64,000 nt of DNA from Duganella lactea (GTDB taxonomy: Bacteria; Pseudomonadota; Gammaproteobacteria; Burkholderiales; Burkholderiaceae_D). The position numbers were made by a program, and so were the translations under genes. Positions within the stretch are counted from its first letter, which is position 1; every line of letters starts with the position of its first letter. Positions 54,579-63,366 of this stretch are shown here, piece by piece. The stretch spans positions 26,209-90,208 of the forward strand of contig NZ_WWCP01000023.1 in NCBI RefSeq assembly GCF_009857505.1. Direction: 5' to 3'. The notes under the pieces were generated by a model, which was not told where the DNA came from, did no database searches, and saw nothing but the letters and a program-made list of their open reading frames with translations.

Positions 54579-55513
54579 TGAAATTTGCAGACAGTGAGCG
54601 CAGCTTCCTGGTGACCGGCGCCACCGGTTTTATTGGCCAGATTCTGGTGCAGGCCTTGCTGCGCGACGGCCACCGCGTGACGGTGCTCACGCGACAGGTG
54701 CCGCAAGCGTCGGCGTTGTTCGACGGCCGCGTCGAATGCATCGCCGGCATGGAGCAGTTGCCGCCGTCGCGGCGCGTTGATGTCATCATCAATCTGGCCG
54801 GCGCCCGCATTCTCGGCTGGCGCTGGAGTGCGGCGCGGCGCGCGGTGTTGCGGCAAAGCCGCATCGGCCTGACCAACAAGGTGGTGCAGTGGATCGCCAG
54901 TGCCGAACACAAGCCGGCCTTACTGTTGTCGGCGTCGGCGATCGGCTACTACGGCGTGCAGGCCCGTGGCGACCAGACCGAACTGACCGAGCGGCACGGG
55001 CCGCAGCCGGTGTTCATGTCCGACCTGTGCCGCGAATGGGAGGCGGCGGCGCGCGGCGCCGAGACGCACGGCGTGCGGGTCGCCTGCATGCGCTTCGGCC
55101 TGGTGCTGGGCCGGCAGGGGGCGTTGCCGATGATGCTGTTGCCGGTCCGGCTGGGCCTGGGTGGACCGCTGGGCGGCGGCACGCAGTGGCTGTCGTGGAT
55201 CCACGTCGACGATCTGATCGCCGGCATCGCCCATCTGTGCCGCGCGCAGGCCGGTGGCAGCTACAACTTCACCGCGCCGGAGTGCGTGTCGCAGGCGCAG
55301 TTCAGCCGCGTGGCGGCGTCGGTGCTGCGGCGTCCGTATGGCTTGCCGACGCCTGGCTGGCCGCTGCGCCTGGCGCTGGGCGAGCAGGCCGATTTGCTGC
55401 TGGAAGGCCAGCGCGTGGTGCCGTCGCGCTTGCTGGAAAGCGGCTTTGTGTTTGCCTATCCAGGTCTGTGCGAGGCGTTGCAGGCGTGCTGTGACCGCTC
55501 CCCCAATCGTTAA
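54575..55513 (+). CDS. TIGR01777-type SDR epimerase family protein
   Basis: 312 residues with the NAD(P)-binding loop VTGATGFIGQILV and the family blocks NLAGARILGWRWS, SASAIGYYG, and GGPLGGGTQWLSWIHVDDL (in part). It resembles E. coli YfcH; such proteins are predicted nucleotide-sugar epimerase-like enzymes whose substrates are unknown. Last gene of the GbsR operon. Confidence 0.9.
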   Translation: MMKFADSERSFLVTGATGFIGQILVQALLRDGHRVTVLTRQVPQASALFDGRVECIAGMEQLPPSRRVDVIINLAGARILGWRWSAARRAVLRQSRIGLTNKVVQWIASAEHKPALLLSASAIGYYGVQARGDQTELTERHGPQPVFMSDLCREWEAAARGAETHGVRVACMRFGLVLGRQGALPMMLLPVRLGLGGPLGGGTQWLSWIHVDDLIAGIAHLCRAQAGGSYNFTAPECVSQAQFSRVAASVLRRPYGLPTPGWPLRLALGEQADLLLEGQRVVPSRLLESGFVFAYPGLCEALQACCDRSPNR

Positions 55514-55581
55514 TTTCAAGCTATAAAACTTCGGGAATTTGGTATAGTGTTTCTATTTAGAAATGCCAACCTGGAGGCGGG

Positions 55582-57180
55582 ATGAATAAGGTTACTGTAC
55601 GGGCAAGCTTGTTGGGTGTGCTTGTTCTGTTTACGATAATGTTGCTTGCCGGCGCCGGCCTGGGCATTTTTGCGCTACAGCAGTCCAACAAGTCGATCGC
55701 GATGGTGCATGGCATTGCCAAACAAGTCATCACCATCAATGATGCCTACAAGGACACCACGCGCACCCGCTCGGCCATGACGCGCGGCTATGCGGCGCTG
55801 AAGGAGGGCGACGACAAGGCGACGCGCGACTCCGCGCTGGCCAGCGCCAAGAAATCCTACGTGCGCACGCTGGAATTCATCGACAAGTTCGAGAAGGCGC
55901 CGGCATTACCCGGCCAGGACGCGCAATTGAAGAAAGAGCTGGTGGAATCGGGACGCAAGCTGTCCGCCGTGCTGGAGCGCGGATCGGCGGCGCTGGCCAA
56001 TGACGACACCGCCGGCTACTCGGCCATCAACTCCAAGGAGCTGACCCCGGTCGGCGCCAACTTCTCGTCGCTGCTGGAGAAATTCCAGAAACAGGGCGAT
56101 GAGCAGATCAATGACCTGGCCGACAGCCGCGCCAGTGAGTATGCCGTCGTCATGTGGCTGGTGGCGCTGGGCTTGCTGATCGCGCTGGGCGTGGTGTTCG
56201 GCGCGCATCTGATGCTGCGCTCCACCGTGCTGCGGCCGCTGGAAGGCGCGGTCGAGCAACTGGACCGCGTGGCCAGCGGCGACCTGACCGTGCATATCGA
56301 TGCCAACGGCGATAACGAGATCCAGCGGCTGCTGCGGGCGATCGAGCGCATGCAGAGCGATTTGCTGTCGACCGTCTCGCGCGTGCGCAACGGCGCCGAC
56401 ATCATCAATACCGGATCGCAGGAACTGGCGGCGGGCAATATGGAGCTGTCGTCGCGCACCGAAACGCAAGCCAGCTCGCTGGAGGAGACCGCCGCTTCGA
56501 TCGAGGAGCTGACCAGCACCGTCAAGCAAAACTCGGAGAACGCGCAGCAGGCGCGCTCGCTGGTGGAGGGGGCGTCGGCGACGGCGGCCCAGGGCGGCGA
56601 AGTGATGCAGCAGGTGGTCGCCACCATGAACGACATCAACGACGCCTCGCGCAAGATTGTCGATATCACCGGCGTGATCGACGGCATCGCCTTCCAGACC
56701 AATATTCTGGCGCTGAACGCGGCGGTGGAAGCGGCGCGCGCCGGCGAGCAGGGCCGCGGCTTCGCGGTGGTGGCCACCGAGGTGCGCAATCTGGCGCAGC
56801 GCTCGGCGTCGGCGGCCAAGGAAATCAAGGTGCTGATCGATGATTCGGTACAGAAGATTCAGCTCGGCACCAATCTGGTGGAGCAGGCCGGCACGACGAT
56901 GACCACGCTGGTGGGCAATGTGCATCAGGTGACGCAGATCGTTGGTGAGATCGCCGTCGCCAGCCGTGAGCAGAGCGACGGCATCGATCAGGTCAACCAG
57001 GCGGTGGCGCAGATGGACGAGGTGACGCAGCAGAACGCCGCGCTGGTGGAAGAGGCCGCGGCCGCCACCCAGTCGCTGCAGGAGCAGGCGGCCGAGTTGC
57101 AGCAGACCGTCAGTATCTTCAAGATCAACGAAGGCGCCGCCGCGCCGCGCCGCGCGGGCCACCAGCTGGCGCTGCGCTAA
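55582..57180 (+). CDS. Methyl-accepting chemotaxis protein (Tsr/Tar type)
   Basis: 532 residues with a strong GGAGG ribosome-binding site. TM1 (LLGVLVLFTIMLLAGAGLGIFAL), a helical periplasmic domain of the four-helix type, TM2 (VVMWLVALGLLIALGVVFGAHLML), HAMP, and a signalling domain with the tip IAFQTNILALNAAVEAARAGEQGRG, which is of the classical enteric (36-heptad) class and different from the receptors in the chemotaxis operon. It lacks the PDES tail of those. TGGTATAGT (55540-55548) upstream resembles an extended -10. It therefore belongs to another receptor class, possibly serving another array. Confidence 0.93.
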   Translation: MNKVTVRASLLGVLVLFTIMLLAGAGLGIFALQQSNKSIAMVHGIAKQVITINDAYKDTTRTRSAMTRGYAALKEGDDKATRDSALASAKKSYVRTLEFIDKFEKAPALPGQDAQLKKELVESGRKLSAVLERGSAALANDDTAGYSAINSKELTPVGANFSSLLEKFQKQGDEQINDLADSRASEYAVVMWLVALGLLIALGVVFGAHLMLRSTVLRPLEGAVEQLDRVASGDLTVHIDANGDNEIQRLLRAIERMQSDLLSTVSRVRNGADIINTGSQELAAGNMELSSRTETQASSLEETAASIEELTSTVKQNSENAQQARSLVEGASATAAQGGEVMQQVVATMNDINDASRKIVDITGVIDGIAFQTNILALNAAVEAARAGEQGRGFAVVATEVRNLAQRSASAAKEIKVLIDDSVQKIQLGTNLVEQAGTTMTTLVGNVHQVTQIVGEIAVASREQSDGIDQVNQAVAQMDEVTQQNAALVEEAAAATQSLQEQAAELQQTVSIFKINEGAAAPRRAGHQLALR

Positions 57181-57944
57181 GTCGCGGCGGCGGCCGCGAG
57201 CGGCACCACGCGGCCTTGCCAGCCGTGCTGCGCTTCGGCGATGACCAGGCAGTCGCCGGGACCGTCGGCCTGAACGATCAATTGGCCGCCGGGCGCCCAG
57301 AAGGCGCTGTTGCCGGCGACGCTGTAGCCGCCGGAATCGGCGGCGTGGTTGGCCAGCAGCACGCCCATCTGATGGCTGGCCGCATGGCCGCGCAACAGCG
57401 CGGCGTCGTGCGCGTAGCCTCCCGCCGAAATCAGCACGCCGGCCACGTACAGCGTGGCGCCGGCCGCGGCCGCCGCCTGCGCGTGGGCCGCGTGCGTGGT
57501 GTCGGCGCAGATGGCCTCGACATAGTGCTGGCCCAGCAGCGCATGCGCGGTGGCGCCGATCGGCCCCGCTTGTGCGTAGACCTCCTCGCCCCCGTGCAGA
57601 TATTGTTTGCGGTAGATCCGGGTGCCGCCGTCCGCCGTCAGCGTGATGCTGGCGATGCAGGGCCGCGCGGCGGCGGCCGGCATGACCGTCGTCAGCGGCG
57701 CGCCGACGATGACGGTCATGCCGGCCGCCGCCGCGCGCAGCGCGTCCAGCCGCGCGTCGTGCGGCGCCATGGCGCAGTCGCGCAGCAGCGGCAGCTCGTA
57801 GCCGCACAGCGACAGTTCCGGGAACACCAGCAACTGCACGCCTTCGGCGCGCGCGGCGGCGATGAAGCGCAAGTGCGTTTGCAGATTGGCGGCGATGTCG
57901 CCCGCCGCCGATGGCGCTTGCGCCGCCGCGATGCGGATACCCAT
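57177..57944 (-). CDS. Carbon-nitrogen hydrolase (nitrilase superfamily)
   Basis: 255 residues from the ATG at 57944, with GGAG seven bases upstream; a longer open frame to 58085 lies inside the neighbouring gene. The catalytic triad of the superfamily is complete: Glu43 (FPELSLCGYE), Lys113 (YRKQYLH) and Cys147 (EAICADTT). Members hydrolyse amides or nitriles or transfer acyl groups; the substrate cannot be named. It shares a base with the stop of the upstream transferase gene (TAATG), so the two are coupled. Confidence 0.9.
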   Translation of the reverse strand: MGIRIAAAQAPSAAGDIAANLQTHLRFIAAARAEGVQLLVFPELSLCGYELPLLRDCAMAPHDARLDALRAAAAGMTVIVGAPLTTVMPAAAARPCIASITLTADGGTRIYRKQYLHGGEEVYAQAGPIGATAHALLGQHYVEAICADTTHAAHAQAAAAAGATLYVAGVLISAGGYAHDAALLRGHAASHQMGVLLANHAADSGGYSVAGNSAFWAPGGQLIVQADGPGDCLVIAEAQHGWQGRVVPLAAAAAT

Positions 57945-59830
57945 TACTTCTCCTGTTTGAGAGGCCTGCCCTTGTCCATCACTTCGCGGCAGTCGCCTTT
58001 GAAGGTGGCGTTGTCGTAGTTGGACCAGCCGTAGCTGTCCACATAGCGCTTGTGCTGCTTGAACCGCGAACTGACGAAGCTCCACTCCAGCTTTTCATCG
58101 GGGTAGCGGATGTCGCCGAGATCGAGCAGCGTGTGGAAGATGTTTTCGGTGGCCAGCCGCGCTTTGCGGTGGCGCAGCAGCTGGCGGACCTTCTCCGGAT
58201 AGTGCGCCTGGAATTCATCCGAGTACCACACCACCGCCGGCACGTGGAACTCGTACTGCGTGTTGTGGCCGTGGAAGGCGAGGTTGCAGCTGCCGTCGTA
58301 CAGCGTCTGGCCGTGGTCGGCCACGTAGACCATCGACGCCAACTGCTGCGTTTGCTTCAGCTGGCCGATCACCTGCGCCAGGAACCAGTCGGTGTACAGG
58401 ATGGAGTTGTCGTAGCTGTTGTTGATCTGCGGTTTGAGCTTGAGGTCGGTGTAGGCCGGCTGGTCGATGCCGAACAGCGACGGCTGCCATTTGTCGTATG
58501 CCTTCGGATAGCGCTGGCTGTAGTTCCAATGGTTGCCCAGCGTGTGCAGCACGATCAGTTTTTTCGGCCGCGGATCGGCGATGGCCAGGCGCAGCGGCTC
58601 CAGCAGAATCTGGTCGAAGTTGGAGTTGTTGGTGAAGCCGCCCAGGTTCATGAACTGGATCACGTCGGCTTCCTTGGCGAACACCGACACCGGCGTGTCG
58701 AACTGGCCGAACGAGATCTGGTTCGACAGCCAGAAGGTCTTGAAGCCGGCCTCCTTGTAGGCGGTCAGAAAGGATTTTTCCGAGAAGCCGTCTTTCAGCG
58801 ACTGCATGGCCGGCTTGCGCGAGATGATCACCGGCACCGACAGCCGCGTCGCCGAGACCGCAGTGATCATGTCCGGCAGCGTCACCAGGTTGGCCTCCTG
58901 GCGCAGCAGCGGGGTGGTGTCGCGCGTGTAGCCGTTGAGGCCCCAGCGGTCGTAGCGCGACGATTCGCCGATGACCATGATGACGATTTCCGGCGTGTCG
59001 TTCGGCGCCGGCTGGTGGGCGGCGAAGGTGAAGCGGCTGCTGCGCTGGCCGAGGTCGGCCAGGTAGGCGCGTTCTTTATAAAAGTCGACGCCGCGCGCGC
59101 CCAGTCCGAACGGCCAGGAGGAAGCGAACTCGCCAAAGCTCAGCGGCGAGCGCAGCCGCCATGGCAGCGGGCCGAAGTGCCAGCCGGTGTGGCCGGCGCC
59201 GGCGATGGCCGGGTGTTCCGGATCGCTGGCCTCCTGCGCCGCTTCCTCGGCGGAGGCCTGCTCGCCGCTGGCGGTGGCCTGGTCGGCCGATGGCGCCCCC
59301 TTGCCGGCGCTGGCATGCGGCGCCGGCCGGGCGCGCACGCCGAATTCCCAGCCGTAGGCCAGCACGCCGGCCACGATGACGACCAGCGACAGCGTGGCCC
59401 AGCGCGGTTTGCCGCGCCAGGTCAGCATGGCGCCGCGGTTGGCCGCCCGTTGCACCGCCAGCCACCAGGCCAGCACCGCCAGCAGCACCGCCGCCATCAG
59501 CCAGACTTTGTTGCCGAGGAACTCCATCGCCTCCTTGGGGCTGGTTTCGGCGATAATCCCCAGGTGGTGGGTGGAAATGCCCTGGCCGTAGTAGATGAAC
59601 AAATACATTTCGGTCGGCAGCGCCAGGAAGGCCGGCAACAGCAGCCAGTGGAACCACGCCGGCCGGCCGAACACGCTCCACACCGCCAGCCACACCAGCG
59701 CCTCGACCGCCAGCACATGGCCCAGCGCCGGCACTTGCCTTCCCAGCAACAGCGGCACGCACGGCACCAGCGACAGCAACAGGTAACTGGCCAGCACGAA
59801 CAGGGGAGCGGGGCGCAACAGGGATCGCAT
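57944..59830 (-). CDS. Phosphoethanolamine transferase-like inner-membrane sulfatase-fold protein
   Basis: 628 residues from the ATG at 59830 (a TTG two codons earlier is possible). Five membrane helices in the first 170 residues are followed by an Ala/Glu-rich linker and a periplasmic alkaline-phosphatase-like domain: VIGESSRYDRWGLNGYTRDTTP, the nucleophile region with the likely Thr in AVSATRLSVP, and the metal-binding YVADHGQTLYD. This is the layout of EptA/CptA-type enzymes that add phosphoethanolamine to lipid A or other envelope targets, with effects on polymyxin resistance in known members. Target not determined. Upstream 59831-59932 holds nothing convincing on this strand. Confidence 0.88.
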   Translation of the reverse strand: MRSLLRPAPLFVLASYLLLSLVPCVPLLLGRQVPALGHVLAVEALVWLAVWSVFGRPAWFHWLLLPAFLALPTEMYLFIYYGQGISTHHLGIIAETSPKEAMEFLGNKVWLMAAVLLAVLAWWLAVQRAANRGAMLTWRGKPRWATLSLVVIVAGVLAYGWEFGVRARPAPHASAGKGAPSADQATASGEQASAEEAAQEASDPEHPAIAGAGHTGWHFGPLPWRLRSPLSFGEFASSWPFGLGARGVDFYKERAYLADLGQRSSRFTFAAHQPAPNDTPEIVIMVIGESSRYDRWGLNGYTRDTTPLLRQEANLVTLPDMITAVSATRLSVPVIISRKPAMQSLKDGFSEKSFLTAYKEAGFKTFWLSNQISFGQFDTPVSVFAKEADVIQFMNLGGFTNNSNFDQILLEPLRLAIADPRPKKLIVLHTLGNHWNYSQRYPKAYDKWQPSLFGIDQPAYTDLKLKPQINNSYDNSILYTDWFLAQVIGQLKQTQQLASMVYVADHGQTLYDGSCNLAFHGHNTQYEFHVPAVVWYSDEFQAHYPEKVRQLLRHRKARLATENIFHTLLDLGDIRYPDEKLEWSFVSSRFKQHKRYVDSYGWSNYDNATFKGDCREVMDKGRPLKQEK

Positions 59831-59932
59831 GGGCAACGGCGGCAGTGGTAGTGCCCGCTATTATCAAGCGTTTTACTGGCTTTCTGCTAGTGTCGCCTTG
59901 CGGCCGGCAGCGGCGCCGGGCCGTGAAATTGG

Positions 59933-59961
59933 TTGACTGCGCCAGGTGACAGGTCTATACT
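59933..59961 (+). promoter_or_regulatory. Strong sigma-70 promoter of the str operon
   Basis: TTGACT at 59933-59938, 17-bp spacer, TATACT at 59956-59961; 5/6 matches in both hexamers. The transcript would start near 59968, leaving a leader of about 155 nt before rpsL. The leader contains small hairpins, such as CCCGG/CCGGG around 60074-60091, and no gene. Confidence 0.8.
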
Positions 59962-60123
59962 CGCGAGTTCTCAATTTATTCTGCACATCGTATACGTTGA
60001 ATCTGGCTGCTCCATGAGGGCGGCTGGTTGCGCCTCCGACGGCCCAATAGATCGAGAGAAGGTTTTTTGTCCCCGGCACTATGACCGGGTTGTTAATGTT
60101 GTTATTTAGTTGGGTTTAGAACG

Positions 60124-60507
60124 ATGCCAACCATCAATCAACTGATTCGCCAACCACGTACCAAGCTGGTCGTGAAGAGCAAATCGCCGGCGCTGGAAAA
60201 CAGCCCGCAAAAACGTGGCGTGTGCACCCGTGTGTACACCACCACTCCTAAGAAGCCTAACTCGGCACTGCGTAAAGTTGCCAAAGTGCGTCTGACCAAC
60301 GGTTTCGAAGTTATTTCGTACATCGGCGGTGAAGGCCACAACCTGCAGGAACACAGCGTTGTTCTGCTGCGCGGCGGTCGTGTAAAAGACTTGCCAGGTG
60401 TGCGTTACCACATGGTTCGCGGTGCACTGGATACCCAGGGCGTTAAAGACCGTAAACAAGCTCGCTCGAAATACGGTGCCAAGCGCGCCAAGCAAGCCAA
60501 GAAGTAA
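60124..60507 (+). CDS. rpsL: Small ribosomal subunit protein S12
   Basis: 127 residues, with the highly conserved TTPKKPNSALRKVAKVRL and the region RVKDLPGVRYHMVRGALD. Residues at the classical streptomycin-resistance positions are wild-type (Lys43/Lys44 and Lys88). It is a decoding-site protein of the 30S subunit. First gene of the str operon, using codons typical of highly expressed genes (Pro mostly CCA). Confidence 0.98.
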   Translation: MPTINQLIRQPRTKLVVKSKSPALENSPQKRGVCTRVYTTTPKKPNSALRKVAKVRLTNGFEVISYIGGEGHNLQEHSVVLLRGGRVKDLPGVRYHMVRGALDTQGVKDRKQARSKYGAKRAKQAKK

Positions 60508-60520
60508 TCTACATTAATTG

Positions 60521-60594
60521 AGTTGAGCCGGTCGCGAGACCGAGTAAGTGGTTGGCTATGATGGCCGCCGCGAGTGACCGCAAGGCACTCAACT
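60521..60594 (+). promoter_or_regulatory. Structured rpsL-rpsG spacer, possible S7 autoregulatory site
   Basis: AGTTGAG (60521-60527) pairs with CTCAACT (60588-60594), closing a domain that contains CGGTC-GCGA-GACCG (60529-60542), a 5-bp stem with a GNRA tetraloop. In E. coli, S7 represses the str operon by binding the rpsL-rpsG spacer; the same position and a closed multi-stem structure suggest a counterpart, though primary sequence is not compared here. Confidence 0.5.
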
Positions 60595-60613
60595 GAAGAT
60601 AAAAGGAAATGAC

Positions 60614-61084
60614 ATGCCACGTCGTCGTGAAGTACCCAAGCGCGAGATCCTGCCGGATCCAAAATTCGGCAACACCGATGTCGCCAAATTCGTGAACGTT
60701 CTGATGCTGTCCGGTAAAAAATCGGTCGCAGAAAACATCATCTACGGTGCCTTCGAGCACATCTCGCAAAAATCGGGCAAAGATCCACTGGAAGTGTTCG
60801 CCACCGCGCTGAACAACGCCAAGCCGCTGGTTGAAGTGAAATCCCGTCGCGTCGGTGGTGCAAACTACCAGGTGCCGGTTGAAGTCCGCCCAGTGCGCCG
60901 TATGGCGCTGTCGATGCGTTGGCTGCGTGAAGCCGCCAACAAGCGCAGCGAAAAATCGATGCCACAGCGTCTGGCCGGCGAACTGCTGGAAGCGGCTGAA
61001 GGCCGTGGCGGCGCGATGAAGCGTCGTGACGAAGTTCACCGTATGGCTGAAGCGAACAAAGCGTTCTCGCACTTCCGCTTCTAA
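60614..61084 (+). CDS. rpsG: Small ribosomal subunit protein S7
   Basis: 156 residues with MPRRREVPKREILPDPKFG and VGGANYQVPVEVRPVRRMALSMRWL (in part), diagnostic of S7, which nucleates assembly of the 30S head and is the likely feedback repressor of this operon. AAAAGGAAAT serves as ribosome-binding site. Confidence 0.98.
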   Translation: MPRRREVPKREILPDPKFGNTDVAKFVNVLMLSGKKSVAENIIYGAFEHISQKSGKDPLEVFATALNNAKPLVEVKSRRVGGANYQVPVEVRPVRRMALSMRWLREAANKRSEKSMPQRLAGELLEAAEGRGGAMKRRDEVHRMAEANKAFSHFRF

Positions 61085-61092
61085 TAAAATCG

Positions 61093-61110
61093 GCCAGCTG
61101 CTGAGCTGGC
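61093..61110 (+). other. Hairpin after rpsG
   Basis: GCCAGCT-GCTG-AGCTGGC, 7-bp stem with a 4-nt loop, eight bases after the rpsG stop; no T-run. It could protect the RNA end or act as a partial attenuator ahead of fusA. Confidence 0.4.
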
Positions 61111-61194
61111 TGTTATCCGTTGTTCGAGGCCGGGCTCATTTTTTCTCCAAAAAATGGCGCTCGGTTTTGTCCATTAAACGATTTAGGATTAATT

Positions 61195-63300
61195 ATGGCC
61201 CGCAAGACCCCCATCGAGCGCTACCGCAATATCGGTATCTCCGCTCACATCGATGCAGGTAAGACCACCACTACCGAGCGCGTTCTGTTCTACACGGGCG
61301 TGAACCACAAGATCGGTGAAGTTCACGATGGCGCCGCCACCATGGACTGGATGGAGCAGGAGCAGGAACGCGGTATCACCATTACCTCGGCTGCGACCAC
61401 CTGCTTCTGGAAAGGCATGGCGAACAACTTCCCAGAACACCACATCAACATCATCGACACCCCAGGCCACGTTGACTTCACCATTGAAGTGGAACGTTCG
61501 ATGCGCGTGCTTGATGGCGCTTGCATGGTTTACTGCGCCGTGGGCGGTGTTCAGCCACAGTCGGAAACCGTCTGGCGTCAGGCCAACAAGTACAAAGTGC
61601 CACGTCTGGCCTTCGTCAACAAGATGGACCGTACCGGCGCCAACTTCTTCAAAGTGTACGAGCAGATGCGCGCACGCCTGAAGGCCAACCCGATCCTGAT
61701 CCAGATCCCGATCGGCGCTGAAGACAACTTCAAAGGCGTGATCGATCTGGTCAAGATGAAAGCGATCCTGTGGGACGACGCGTCGCAAGGCATGAAATTC
61801 GACTACGTCGATATCCCTGCCGAGCTGGCCGATTCGGCCGCCGAGTGGCGCGAGAAAATGGTTGAAGCCGCTGCTGAAGCGAACGAAGACCTGATGAACA
61901 AGTACCTGGAAGAAGGCGACCTGAGCGAAGCCGAGATCAAAAAAGCGCTGCGTGATCGCACCATCGCTTCGGAAATCGTTCCTATGCTGTGCGGCACCGC
62001 CTTCAAAAACAAGGGCGTGCAAGCCATGCTGGACGCGGTCATCGAGTACCTGCCATCGCCGATCGACATCGCCGACGTTAAAGGCACCGACGAAGACGAA
62101 GAGCCGGCAACCCGTAAAGCGTCGGACGACGAGAAATTCTCGGCGCTGGCGTTCAAGATCATGACCGACCCGTTCGTTGGCCAGCTGGCCTTCTTCCGCG
62201 TGTACTCGGGCGTGATCAATGCCGGCGACACCGTGTACAACTCGGTCAAAGGTCGTAAAGAGCGTCTGGGCCGTATTCTGCAGATGCACGCCAACCAGCG
62301 CGAAGAGATCAAAGAAGTGCGCGCCGGCGACATCGCCGCGGCGGTTGGTCTGAAAGACGTGACCACCGGCGAAACGCTGTGCGATCCGCAATCGATCATC
62401 ACCCTGGAAAAAATGGTCTTCCCAGAGCCGGTGATTCAACAGGCGGTGGAACCAAAAACCAAGGCCGACCAGGAAAAAATGGGTCTGGCGCTGAACCGTC
62501 TGGCACAGGAAGATCCGTCGTTCCGCGTCAAGACCGACGAAGAGTCGGGCCAGACCATCATCGGTGGTATGGGCGAGCTGCACCTGGAAATTATCGTTGA
62601 CCGTATGAAGCGCGAATTCGGCGTGGAAGCGACCGTGGGCAAACCACAGGTTGCCTACCGCGAAACCGTCCGCAAATCGGTGTCCGATGTGGAAGGCAAG
62701 TTCGTCAAGCAGTCGGGCGGTCGTGGTCAGTACGGTCACGCTGTCGTGACCCTGGAACCACAGGAACAAGGTAAAGGCTTCGAGTTCGTCGACGCGATCA
62801 AGGGCGGTGTGATTCCACGTGAATTCATCCCTGCGGTTGAAAAAGGCGTGCGCGAAACCCTGAACACCGGTGTTCTGGCCGGTTACCCAGTGGTCGACGT
62901 CAAAGTCACCCTGACCTTCGGTTCGTACCACGATGTTGACTCGAACGAAAATGCATTCCGCATGGCCGGTTCGATGGCATTCAAGGAAGCGTGCAAACGC
63001 GCCAACCCAGTCATCCTGGAACCCATGATGGCGGTGGAAGTGGAAACGCCGGAAGACTACGCCGGTACCGTGATGGGCGACCTGTCGTCCCGCCGCGGTA
63101 TGGTGCAGGGCATGGACGAAATCCCAGGCGGCGGCGGCAAGATCATCAAAGCCGAAGTGCCGCTGTCGGAAATGTTTGGTTACTCGACCACCCTGCGTTC
63201 CGCAACGCAAGGTCGTGCGACCTACACCATGGAGTTCAAGCACTACTCCGAGGCGCCTAAGCACGTTATCGACGCGATCGTTACCGCGAAAACCAAGTAA
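61195..63300 (+). CDS. fusA: Elongation factor G
   Basis: 701 residues from the ATG at 61195 (MARKTPIERYRNIGISAHID), preceded by TTAGGAT; the frame is open further upstream but that stretch is spacer. GTPase motifs AHIDAGKTTTTERV, DTPGHVDFT and NKMDRTGA are present, with all five EF-G domains in order. It catalyses translocation on the ribosome. Third gene of the str operon. Confidence 0.98.
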   Translation: MARKTPIERYRNIGISAHIDAGKTTTTERVLFYTGVNHKIGEVHDGAATMDWMEQEQERGITITSAATTCFWKGMANNFPEHHINIIDTPGHVDFTIEVERSMRVLDGACMVYCAVGGVQPQSETVWRQANKYKVPRLAFVNKMDRTGANFFKVYEQMRARLKANPILIQIPIGAEDNFKGVIDLVKMKAILWDDASQGMKFDYVDIPAELADSAAEWREKMVEAAAEANEDLMNKYLEEGDLSEAEIKKALRDRTIASEIVPMLCGTAFKNKGVQAMLDAVIEYLPSPIDIADVKGTDEDEEPATRKASDDEKFSALAFKIMTDPFVGQLAFFRVYSGVINAGDTVYNSVKGRKERLGRILQMHANQREEIKEVRAGDIAAAVGLKDVTTGETLCDPQSIITLEKMVFPEPVIQQAVEPKTKADQEKMGLALNRLAQEDPSFRVKTDEESGQTIIGGMGELHLEIIVDRMKREFGVEATVGKPQVAYRETVRKSVSDVEGKFVKQSGGRGQYGHAVVTLEPQEQGKGFEFVDAIKGGVIPREFIPAVEKGVRETLNTGVLAGYPVVDVKVTLTFGSYHDVDSNENAFRMAGSMAFKEACKRANPVILEPMMAVEVETPEDYAGTVMGDLSSRRGMVQGMDEIPGGGGKIIKAEVPLSEMFGYSTTLRSATQGRATYTMEFKHYSEAPKHVIDAIVTAKTK

Positions 63301-63312
63301 TTGTGTAATTTT

Positions 63313-63339
63313 TGCGGCCGGGTAGATCACCTGGCCGCA
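63313..63339 (+). other. Hairpin between fusA and tuf
   Basis: An 11-bp stem (TGCGGCCGGGT / ACCTGGCCGCA, with one G-U pair) with loop AGATC. No T-run follows, so read-through into tuf is expected; it may be a partial terminator or processing signal. Confidence 0.45.
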
Positions 63340-63366
63340 TATTTAAAACTTTGAGGATGAATCAAA

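Noticed and set aside
57945..58085. N-terminal extension of the nitrilase-family protein
   Set aside because: It would lie within the 3' end of the transferase gene in another frame, is Gln/Arg-rich, and the ATG at 57944 has a good ribosome-binding site at the exact start of the family homology.
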